64,000 nt of DNA from Tiliqua scincoides (Eukaryota > Chordata > Lepidosauria > Squamata > Scincidae), in contig NC_089829.1 in NCBI RefSeq assembly GCF_035046505.1, positions 34,609,322-34,673,321 on the forward strand, read 5' to 3'. The notes under the pieces are model-generated. The model did no database searches. It saw only the letters and a list, made by a program, of their open reading frames with translations, and had not been told where the DNA came from. Below are positions 55,136-64,000 of the stretch, piece by piece. The translations under genes were made by a program, and so were the position numbers. Positions within the stretch are counted from its first letter, which is position 1. Each line of letters starts with the position of its first letter.

Positions 55136-58100
55136 GGAACTTACCTCTGGGTAGGCACTGAGCACAATCCTAACCAGGTCTACTCAGAAGTAACTCCTAT
55201 TTTGTTCAATGGGGCTTACTCTCAGGAAAGTGTGGTTAGGATTGCAGCCACTGTCAATCAGAAGGAAGGAAGCATCTCATCCTTGTCTCTGAGTTTGCCA
55301 CACTTTCCTGGGAGTAAGCCCCATTGAATACACTGGGACTTACCTCTGAGTAGACACTGTCAATCAGAAGGCGAAGAAGGAAGCATCTCATCCTCTGATG
55401 AGCATCCTCTGAGATGCTTCCTTCAGAGATCCACTGAGGCTGCGATCCTATCCACACTTTCCTGGGAGTAAGCCCCTTTGGCTATAATGACTTACTCCTG
55501 AGTAGACATGCATAGGATTGTGCTCAAAGGCTGCAGTCCTACTCACACTTTCCTTCGAGTATATAGCCCTTTGGCTATAATGAGACTATATAATGAGTAG
55601 ACATGCATAGGCCTGGGCCCTCATGCTGCAGTAAGCTCTGTTGACTATAATGGGACTTACTTCTGAGTAGACAGGCATTAGGGATTGTGCCCTTACTTCC
55701 CACAAGCACAGGACTGCCCCATGGGGTTGGTTTTCATCCTTGGGGTTTGGGAATGCAGTTTTGTGCCTGGGATCTTTTCATTGCAATACAACGTGTTGTT
55801 ACACAATGATTGTATAATACACTATCAGACACATAGAGGTGATGCTCCCACAGCTGAAATTCCTCAGGTTAAAAAAAGGCAGGAATGTGGCACAAAACAT
55901 TACTTCATTAAGGGTACAATCCTATGCAGGTCTTGTCAGAAGTAAGTCCTATTGTGTTCAATGGGTCTTACTCCCAGGAAAGTGTGGATAGGATTGCAGC
56001 CTTTGAGCAAAATTCTATGCATATCTACTCAGAAGTAAATCTCATTATAGCTAGGAAAGTGGAAGTAGGATTGCAGCCTTAGGGCACAATCCCATGCATG
56101 TCTACTCAGAAGTAAGTCCTGTTGTGCTCAGTGAGGCTTTCTTCTAGCACCTGTGCAGTCACAATGCAGCCCTGAAGTAAGGGAAGAAATGTTCCCTGCC
56201 CCCCACCACAGGATGCAGTGCATGCACTCTTGGTACAGCTGCACTGGCACTGGAAAATTGGATAGGATTGGGTCCTAAGTCCTCTTAACTGTAACTTTCC
56301 AGCACCAAGTCCTGGAGGTCTCCTTGTGACAAGGGAATGTTTGTTGCAATGCAATGTGGCTGCATTGGCTCTGGAAAGTTGGATAGCCCTTAGGCTGCAA
56401 TCCTACTCACACCTGGGAAGCAAACCCAGTTGACTATATAATGTGATTTACTCCTATGTAGGCTTGCATAGGATTGGGCTGCTATTCCCAGGTAAGTGTG
56501 CTGAGGATGGTACAGTTAGCATTGCTCCTTCTCTAGCAGAAAAGTTCCTTTAGGTTATTCTCCCCCCCCCCCCTGCAAGTGAAATGGCAGGCTGACTAGA
56601 AATTGAAAATTTTTTGAAGGAGTTTGCAAATTGGGTTTAGGTCTTATCACCTAATGAAGAACTGGAGAAGCACTGGGAAGAACTTGTGATCAGGGTGAAC
56701 CTCAAAACCTGCAAGGCTTGTTAAATGTGCTGTTAATTTTCATTTTTAGCCTGGGTTGTGGGTGCTTGGGCACCTTCACAGCTGCAATACTTTTGAAGGA
56801 CTGTGGTGGGGAGGTTCTGCCTCACCTGCCTCCCCACCCACTGCAGGCCCCTGCTTTGCACTCCCTGGTCAGTAGCAGCCCTCAAACTTGTGAGAGAATT
56901 GCCACTAGAGTAGACCAAAGTGATGGGTATCTGTTGTTGCCTCTTGGAAAGCAACCTAGAAGAACAGTCCCCTCATAGTACTCTTTTGCTCATTAGTGAA
57001 ACTGTCCTTCAAGGCTGCCTTTCTCTCTCAAACCCTGGAAGTCAACAACTCCCCTTGAACTTGTTGGGCTTCTGAGTAGACGTGCATTGGATTGCAGAGT
57101 TGGAAGTTGGAGGGGGAAGCCTTAGAGTTCACTGGAATTCTTTTTGGGGCTGGGTTGTAAAAGCAATAGAGCAGCATTTCTCAACCAGTAGTACTCATAC
57201 CACCAGTGGTACTTGAGGTGGTGCCCAGTAGTACTCATGGCAGGACCCCCCCCCCAGACCTCCACTGCCTGGCAGTGAGACCAGCAATACGATGCAACAA
57301 ACAGTGGTAAGAGGCTCAGTTCTGCTTTTCTTGCACTCAAAAAAGCCCTCCCTTCTACCCTGGGAGCCCAATCCTATGCATGTCTACTCAGAAGTAAGTT
57401 CCATTATAGTCAATGGGACTTACTACCAGGAAAAAGTGGATAGGATTGTAGCCTGAGCCTCTTACCGTGGTTTGTTGCATCATGTCTGGCCTCTTAGTAT
57501 GGAAATAACTGGTGATAGTCATTCCAGTTACTTCCAATTGTACTTCCCAGAGGTGGGCCATGCAAAATGGTACAGCGGGCGAGAGGCAGATGCTGAGGAA
57601 TGCTGTAATAGAACAAAAAAGAAGGGGAGATGTCAAGATGTTACTATGCTGTTGTTGCTTTTGGTTGATGATGAGGTGTCAGACTATGTGCTCAGTGCAC
57701 TTTTGCTGACCAGATGTTCACCACTAAAAGTGAACCAGATCCTTGGGAGGATTGACTGCTCTGGTAAAAATCACCAAGTTCCCACTGAGAAGGAAGGTGG
57801 CCCAGCTCAAAGCCCAGTGCAGCAAGATGGTTTGTGCAGATGTGAAGGTGCTAAGCTGCTGTGGTGTCTCCAGAGGTTGGTAACCTGGAGCCCTGGCAGT
57901 TCCCACCTCCTCTTCTTGGTGCCTTCATTATACAACTGCCTTGAGAATTCAAGAAAAAATGTCCATTTGAAGTGTGCATTTCAGCTGCATGTTTATACTC
58001 CTTGGAAACTAGTGGCCAGAGGCCTGTAAGTATGACTATAGAGGACAGAATTGCAGCCTTGCAATTTGGATTTAGACATTGGGTGCGTGTTAAAGTTACA

Positions 58101-58200
58101 GTGCAATCCTATGACTGTCTACTCAGAAGTAAGTCCCTTTATGTTCAATGGGACTTACTCCCAGGAAAGTGTGTACTGTACAGTATAGGAGTGCAGCCGT
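55136..58200. repeat. Cluster of about twelve palindromic MITE copies
   Basis: Copies, whole or partial, lie at about 55166-55252, 55297-55365, 55438-55525, 55530-55618, 55624-55690, 55913-56002, 56004-56080, 56082-56140, 56390-56480, 57064-57100, 57366-57457 and 58098-58200. The shared pattern is GCAATCCTAT, then 'ctactcagaagtaagtccca', 'caatgggacttactcccagg' and 'aaagtgtggataggattgca'. Ends and inner parts are both inverted, so a copy looks similar on either strand. A short 'tcaatcagaaggaagga'/'gaagcatctcatcct' segment is also repeated at about 55255-55440. Confidence 0.85.
56140..56395. repeat. Longer MITE (CAATCCTATCCAA type), probably two overlapping copies
   Basis: About 56140-56280 ends 'ctggaaaattggataggatt', as at 42382-42596. 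The next part to 56395 repeats the pattern ('actttccagcaccaag' to 'ctggaaagttggatag'). It is embedded in the palindromic MITE cluster. Confidence 0.6.
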
Positions 58201-59077
58201 AGTCTTTCAACTTCCTTTGCGGCAGACAATTGAAGCTGAGTTGCTCATTGCTCATTAGGACATAGAACCTGTTGTTAATTTATTTGAATCCCACCACTGG
58301 ATAAATACATACACAAATGTAGCAATGGACTAAGAGCTGCAGTCCCATCTCACTTTTTTTTTTAAATAAAAAAGGAAATCAAATGCCTATCTTCCATATC
58401 CTTAAAGGGAATCCTGACAGCTTACAACGCCTCTTTAAATGTGCTAGTTTGTGAGACATCTCCCCTCTGAAACACCTGGTTCTGCTGTGTAATTTCTTGG
58501 TATCACTAGGGTGTGCTGTAGCTCACAAAATCTGCAAGAGAAGCTGTGTTCTTAATATGCCTTCTTTGCCAGTCTCCTTAATAATTCTAAATTCTGAAAA
58601 AAGACAACTTCAATTGAAAGACATCTACATCAGAGGTGATGGATGCTACCTTGAAAGGCAATAGGATTAAACTTATTCACAGGCTATAGTGTGGTGTTTG
58701 GCAATTTTATTAAACCTGTGTATGCCATTTTTAAGTGTTCAAAATGCTTTACATATGTTCTCCCAGTACTTTATATTGTATCAGTAATTCATTCTAAAGA
58801 GTCTTCATAACAAGTTGGTATTCAAAATATTTCATGGTTACTATCTTAGCAATTCTTACAACAACAATTCTGTGCAAGAGGGGCAGTATTATTGGTTTGG
58901 GATGGGGCAGAGGGAAGAGATTAACACTGAGAGAATAGTGGCTTGCCTAGGGCTACCTCTTATTGAAATGGTAAACATGGGCCACTTCAGCTCCAATGCT
59001 CCACAATTCCCTGCAAATAAAAAAGTGGCACATTAAGGAAATGATTCTAACCCAGCCTTCTCCCTAACATGCTAGGC
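58201..59077. other. DNA without recognised gene
   Basis: No coding exon or classified repeat seen. Confidence 0.4.
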
Positions 59078-59435
59078 CAGTGGTTTCCAAACTGTGGGTC
59101 CTGAATTGATTTTTGGTGGGCCACCACAGCGTGATGGAAAGATCAGATAACTGATTGCCTCAAGCCCTAAGGTTATTCAAAAATTAGATACCATAGCTGC
59201 TATTACCTTAGATACCATTACCTTGCAAAGAGGTCTGCTCCTACAGTTTGCAAGCATGTGTAAATATAGGGAGATAAATGTCTGAAGATCTTTTTCTTGT
59301 TATTACTTATAAATAAATAAAAAAATTATTTCTTTCTATATCTCCTCTTTTTAAAGTCTGGTAAACCTAGGTGGGTCCCAAAAGAGCGTTGTTTTAAAAA
59401 GTGGGTCCAGGTGCAGAAAATTTTGGGAACCATTG
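59078..59435. mobile_element. hAT-like MITE, family B
   Basis: Ends CAGTGGTTTCCAAACTG and TTTTGGGAACCATTG, 358 bp. Flanks tgctaggc (59070-59077) and tgctagac (59436-59443) agree at seven of eight. Confidence 0.82.
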
Positions 59436-59443
59436 TGCTAGAC

Positions 59444-60193
59444 TACACTGTGCAGAGATTTTTTTTCTGTATGAAGGAGCATTCCCTCTTGTGAGCCCCC
59501 ACCTGCAGTTATGAAATGGAACAGAACAGAGACAGATTTGGAGAGTGTTTCCGTAGTGTTCCTGAGGAATAATCTTAAGGTGCTTGTACAACAGAAGGGG
59601 GGAAAGAACTATCCAACTCAGATCTTGTGTGAGTGCATGCAGAACAGAGCTGGTGTTGAAACAGTCATGATCATGATTCTTCACTTATCTAAGTAGCTTA
59701 CAAAGTGCATGACTCTTTCATAATGTCACCAATGCAGACTGAGAACTGCAAGCTGGTGAAATCATCACAGAAATTCACATCTTAGGTTGCAACACACACA
59801 CCAGTTTGATTGTGTGTGAGCCAGCTCTGAGTGCAACCAAAGATGGATCTGGAAACAAATAGGGAGGGGACCCAAAAACAGTTTGGCACAAGTCCCAGGA
59901 ACATATGGGGTCTAGAACACCCAGGGACACAAGATGATATGTTTTGAGGATACATGATCCATCCACCTTGCTGAAGCAAAGTTTAGATCTGGATGGAAGG
60001 ATACAGATGCCGGAAGCAGAACTAGCATATTCTAGGGCTGCAACATTTATATCAAATGCATATAAATAAATTTTTAGTTAACCAAGAAATAAAGTTGAGC
60101 TACAAATTTCCCAGCTAAAACATTTTGATTGGTTAAGGAAGTATCCCCACCCCACATTAGTCAGGAAGCAGATTTTATTGTTTTCAATACAGT
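59444..60193. other. DNA without recognised gene
   Basis: No coding exon or classified repeat seen. Confidence 0.4.
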
Positions 60194-60669
60194 GTTGTTG
60201 GCAACCTTCAGTCTCGAAAGACTATGGTATCACGCTCTGAAAGGTGGTTCTGGAACAGCGTCTAGTGTGGCTGAAAAGGCCAATTCGGGAGTGACAATCC
60301 CTTCCACACCGGGAGCAAGTGCAGTCTGTCCCTGGTCTGTCTCCCTGGCTATGGGCCTTCCTTCTTTGCCTCTTTGCCTCAGACTGTTGGCCAAGTGTCT
60401 CTTCAAACTGAGAAAGGCCATGCTGCACAGCTTGCCTCCAAACAGGCCGCTCAGAGGCCAGGGTTTCCCACCTGTTGAGGTTCACTCCTAAGGCCTTCAG
60501 ATCCCTCTTGCAGATGTCCTTGTATCGCAGCTGTGGTCTACCTGTAGGGCGCTTTCCCTGCACGAGTTCTCCATAGAGGAGATCCTTTGGGATCCGGCCA
60601 TCATCCATTCTCACGACATGACCGAGCCAATGCAGGCGTCTCTGTTTCAGCAGTGCAAACATGCTAGGA
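60194..60669 (-). mobile_element. LINE 3' end with Cys/His C-terminus, 5' truncated
   Basis: On - it runs from 'MFALLKQRRLHWLGHVVRMD' through 'PQLRYKDICKRDLKALGVNL' to CTCSRCGRDCHS and the tail at 60194. The frame is open. The 5' break lies at 'agcatgtttgcactgctg' near 60669. Confidence 0.85.
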
Positions 60670-62319
60670 ATAGCAGATATCAAGCGCCATGTTAGGAGAG
60701 GCATTCCATCCTGCTCTTCCAGGAAGACGCTTCCTCTGACACATACATGCATTCTCTAAAAATGCTCTTTTTTTTTGTTTAGAAGTCTTTTTTTCCATTC
60801 ATGTGCAGATTTATGCAGATTCAGTAATTAATCCATTGTAGGATTGATATACTTAAGATGTCTTTTATTGGGCAGTAGCCTTCACCCACCATTGACATAA
60901 CTTCATTGATTTTAAGAAATGGTTTTCTAGTCATGAGGCTTGTGGGAGAGAGCTTGGAAAGTTGGGGGCAGCATATCCTAAAAGATTCAAAATCAAGCAG
61001 CAAATGTGGCATGGATCAGAAAAGAGAATTTGCTTCAGGTAAGGAGGGGAGGGGCCCCTGTACTCCCCCCCCCACCTCTCAACACAATATAGCTTTCAAA
61101 ACTTGCTGCTTTTGATTGCCCTGGAATTGTTTGTCCTTTTCCATTTCTTAAAGACACTGCTTTTCTATCTTAATTTATTGGAAAACTAAAGATGTTTTCT
61201 AAAAATAACCCTGGAGCTGCTAAAAAATGCAGCATTTCACTTGCAAGTTCCCACCAGCTGGGCCTGTCTGCTTTAGAACTGACACCCTTGAGAGTTACAA
61301 ATAGGATTTAAAGAGGGGGGGAAATCAGTGTATGTGAGAATGACAAACAGATCCCTTATTTGACTCCTGTTTTGCCAAAATATTTCTTCATAAATGACCT
61401 TTATTTTAATCTTGGGGCTCATTGTTGCTGGGCAAGCAAAATCAACATTTCCTTTATGTATGAGTCACACAACTCTTTATTTCAGGCTTTGTCTGTTAGG
61501 TTAAGCGCATTTATTTTAAAAATGTCCAGCAAAGTTTTTCCTTGCACACCTGTAGCAAGAAGCAAAGCTTAATTTGAGTCAGGCTCCCATCCTGCTACCT
61601 GTGGGCTGAGGTCCAAAACTTTTACCAGAAGCAACTAACACAGTGCTTCTCTTGTTTAGCACCTTGCCCAGAGTGTAGGGGCCAACTCTCCATTTGCTGT
61701 GGAGGCCAGTACCCCAATTTGCATAGAGCTCTTGATTAGATGTAGTCAACGAGTCAGTGATGACAGCTAAGGTTGGGGGAACTCTTCTTTTGTGTGACTA
61801 ATGACTTTGGTTGCTCCAAATCAGGAAGCTCCAAGAATATGGGCTTTTGTTATAGGTTCAAATGTGCTGTGCAAGCAAAGTGTGGCTGGTAATGGAGCTT
61901 TCCATGAAATGAAAAGAAGGCAAGGCTTTTTTCCAACTCAGTCAGTTAGAATGGGGGATGTAGTGATTGCTCTGACAAACCAAAGTTGATGCCTTCAAGA
62001 TCCAAGGCATCTCAACATCATCCCACTTGAAATGCCATAAGATTGGCCCCAATTATTCTCTTCAGGCACACATACAGCACCATGTACATGTATATACACA
62101 ACATGACACACTAAAATACTGATAAAAAGCTTATCAGGCAATAGAAGTGTCCAGTACAAGGACATCCAACAAAGAATAAGGCAGAAATTGTCTCTGCTCA
62201 CAAACCTGAAGAGTTTGACACAGCCATGGAGAGAGCATGTCACCATTTCGGCAGTTTCCCAAGTGTACCAATCCTGTCCTTGCACAGTTGTCAATGCAGA
62301 AATATCAGATTTGGGGGGA
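60670..62319. other. DNA without recognised gene
   Basis: No exon or classified repeat recognised. A C run lies near 61065. Confidence 0.4.
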
Positions 62320-62402
62320 TTTATTTTTTGCACATTTATATCACTATTCCTCCAAGGAGCTCCAGTGATGTACATAGTTCATTTTGCCCTTACAACAACC
62401 CT

Positions 62403-63732
62403 GCATCTCAAAAAAGACATAGTGGAAATGGAAAAGGTGCAAAAGAGAGCAACTAAGATTGATTTCAGGGCTGGGGCATCTTCCTTACGAGGAAAGGCTA
62501 CGGCATTTGGGCCTCTTCAGCGTAGAAAAGAGACACCTGAGGGGGGACATGATTGAGACATACAAAATTATGCAGGGGATGGACAGAGTGGATAGGGAGA
62601 TGCTCTTTGTTGTTGGCAACCTTCAGTCTCGAAAGACTATGGTATCGCGCTCTGAAAAGTGGTTCTGGAACAGCGTCTAGTGTGGCTGAAAAGGCCGATT
62701 CGGGAGTGACAATCCCTTCCACACTGGGAGCAAGTGCAGTCTGTCCCTGGTCTGTCTCCCTGGCTATGGGCCTTCCTTCTTTGCCTCTTAGCCTCAGACT
62801 GTTGGCCAAGTGTCTCTTCAAACTGGGAAAGGCCATGCTGCACAGCCTGCCTCCAAGTGGGCCGCTCAGAGGCCAGGGTTTCCCACCTGTTGAGGTCCAC
62901 TCCTAAGGCCTTCAGATCCCTCTTGCAGATGTCCTTGTATCGCAGCTGTGGTCTACCTGTAGGGCGCTTTCCTTGCACGAGTTCTCCATAGAGGAGATCC
63001 TTTGGGATCCGGCCATCATCCATTCTCACAACATGACCGAGCCAACGCAGGCATCTCTGTTTCAGTAGTGCATACATGCTAGGGATTCTAGCACGTTCCA
63101 GGACTGTGTTGTTTGGAACTTTGTCCTGCCAGGTGATGCCGAGAATACGTTGGAGGCAGCGCATGTGGAAAGCATTCAGTTTCCTCTCCTGTTGTGAGTG
63201 AAGAGTCCATGACTCGCTGCAGTACAGAAGTGTACTCAGGACGCAAGCTCTGTAGACCTGGATCTTGGTATGTTCCGTCAGCTTCTTGTTGGACCAGACT
63301 CTCTTTGTGAGTCTGGAAAACGTGGTAGCTGCTTAACACCAGAACCAGGGGACATCCACTAAAATTGAGTGTTGGGCGGGTTAGAACAGACAAGAGAAAA
63401 TATTTCTTTACACAGCGTGTGGTCGGTCTGTGGAACTCCTTGCCACAGGATGTGGTGACAGCATCTGGCCTGGACGCCTTTAAAAAGGGATTGGACAAGT
63501 TTCTGGAGGAAAAATCCATTATGGGTTACAAGCCATGATGTGTATGCGCAACCTCCTGATTTTAGAAATGGGTTATATCAGAATGCCAGATGCAAGGGAG
63601 GGCAGCAGGATGAGGTCTCTTGTTATCTGGTGTGCTCCCTGGGGCATTTGGTGGGCTGCTGTGAGATACAGGAAGCTGGACTAGATGGGCCTATGGCCTG
63701 ATCCACTGGGGCTGTTCTTATGTTCTTATGTT
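62403..63732 (+). mobile_element. CR1 LINE, ORF2 C-terminus and 3' end, inserted in a SINE
   Basis: On + it begins at 'KKDIVEMEKVQKRATK', continues through 'RGDMIETYKIMQGMDRVDRE', is interrupted at 62608-63335 by a LINE on the opposite strand, and resumes at 'ttaacaccagaaccagggga'. It ends with 'ctggactagatgggcctatg' and TTCTTATG-type repeats at about 63731. Confidence 0.9.
62608..63335 (-). mobile_element. LINE 3' end with Cys/His C-terminus, inserted in CR1
   Basis: The longest copy of this family here. On - the frame of at least 175 codons starts at 'MRCLQRILGITWQDKVPNNT' and ends with CTCSQCGRDCHSRIGLFSHT and the 3' tail at 62608. Upstream non-frame sequence continues to about 63335. The CR1 target has lost about 11 bases (the 'acactctcaca' present at 53.0 kb) at the insertion point. 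Confidence 0.87.
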
Positions 63733-63882
63733 CCTGTGAGATAGGTGAGGCTTAGAGATAGTGAATGGCCCAGGGTCACCCAGGTAGCTTCATAACTGAG
63801 TGGGGAATTGAACTTGGATCTCCCAGATCTAAGTCAATTTCTTGAACCATTACATCTTCCTGGTTCTCCATGGAGGAGAGGA

Positions 63883-64000
63883 AAACCAGCTTGTGGGGCT
63901 ACAAAACTTGCTAGAAACCTACTTTTGGAGGAGTGAGGAGATGTGGACGTTGGGGTACTGCTGCCCCACCATCTCTCGTTCATTTCTCATGACTCTTGGT
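63883..64000. other. Window end, nothing recognised
   Basis: No coding or repeat signal that I can support in the last 118 bases. Confidence 0.4.

Larger units (their letters stand above)
62320..63882 (-). mobile_element. tRNA-derived SINE split by a CR1 insertion
   Basis: The two halves are about 62320-62402 ('ctccaaggagctccagtgat', 'acaacaaccct') and 63733-63882 ('cctgtgagataggtgaggct', 'gaattgaacttggatctccc', 'atcttcctggttctcc'). Joined in order they match the SINE at 26455-26665. The intervening DNA is the CR1 described next. Confidence 0.75.

Noticed and set aside
57472-58029. 185-codon + strand frame
   Set aside because: No domain or splice context; it begins beside a MITE copy and has no recognisable homologue.
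55136-58200. CRISPR-like array because of regularly repeated short motifs
   Set aside because: Spacing is irregular, units are palindromic and vary, and the genome is a vertebrate's.

Overview
The window looks like squamate reptile (most likely lizard) nuclear DNA. The evidence is Sauria-type SINEs with a tRNA-like head and a Bov-B-type tail, abundant CR1 LINEs, a reptile-style L1 fragment, many hAT-type MITEs and long simple repeats, all around vertebrate host genes with introns. The host genes match the human chromosome 19q12 neighbourhood. PLEKHF1 (Phafin1) lies on the + strand with its whole coding exon at 2104-2922. Two tandem copies of the C19orf12 gene lie on the - strand at 28675-29586 and 35950-37313. 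PLEKHF1 and the C19orf12 pair are convergent. I found no exons of POP4 or CCNE1, the expected outer neighbours.

Layout. 1-2.1 kb is non-coding sequence 5' of PLEKHF1, ending in a splice acceptor. 2.1-2.9 kb is the PLEKHF1 coding exon. 3-28 kb is a repeat-rich intergenic stretch: CR1 pieces, two Sauria SINEs, hAT MITEs, a nearly complete but RT-deleted CR1 at 21.2-24.35 kb, and an unusual chimeric retro-insertion at 22.0-22.8 kb that shares about 275 bp of non-element flank with a locus at 6 kb. 28.7-37.3 kb holds the C19orf12 pair with a complete, uninterrupted mariner transposon (32163-33504) between them. 38-41 kb holds local duplications and a CpG-rich block that could be the promoter of the upstream C19orf12 copy. 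41-64 kb contains no recognised host exon. It holds CR1, L1 and another LINE family with a Cys/His-rich C-terminus, hAT elements, a GC-rich patch at 54.8-55.1 kb, a cluster of about twelve palindromic MITE copies at 55.1-58.2 kb, and a three-level nest of retroelements at 62.3-63.9 kb.

How the genes relate. PLEKHF1 is a PH-FYVE adaptor of endosomes and lysosomes. C19orf12 is a small glycine-zipper membrane protein of mitochondria, ER and associated membranes. They are neighbours by conserved synteny; nothing here shows a shared pathway. I saw no retroviral, LTR or Polinton remains that I could support, and no clearly new biological system. The most informative observations are the C19orf12 duplication, the intact mariner, the chimeric insertion at 22 kb, the 5'-inverted CR1 at 54.5 kb and the MITE cluster. 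Percent identities and target-site duplications (TSDs) were compared by eye.
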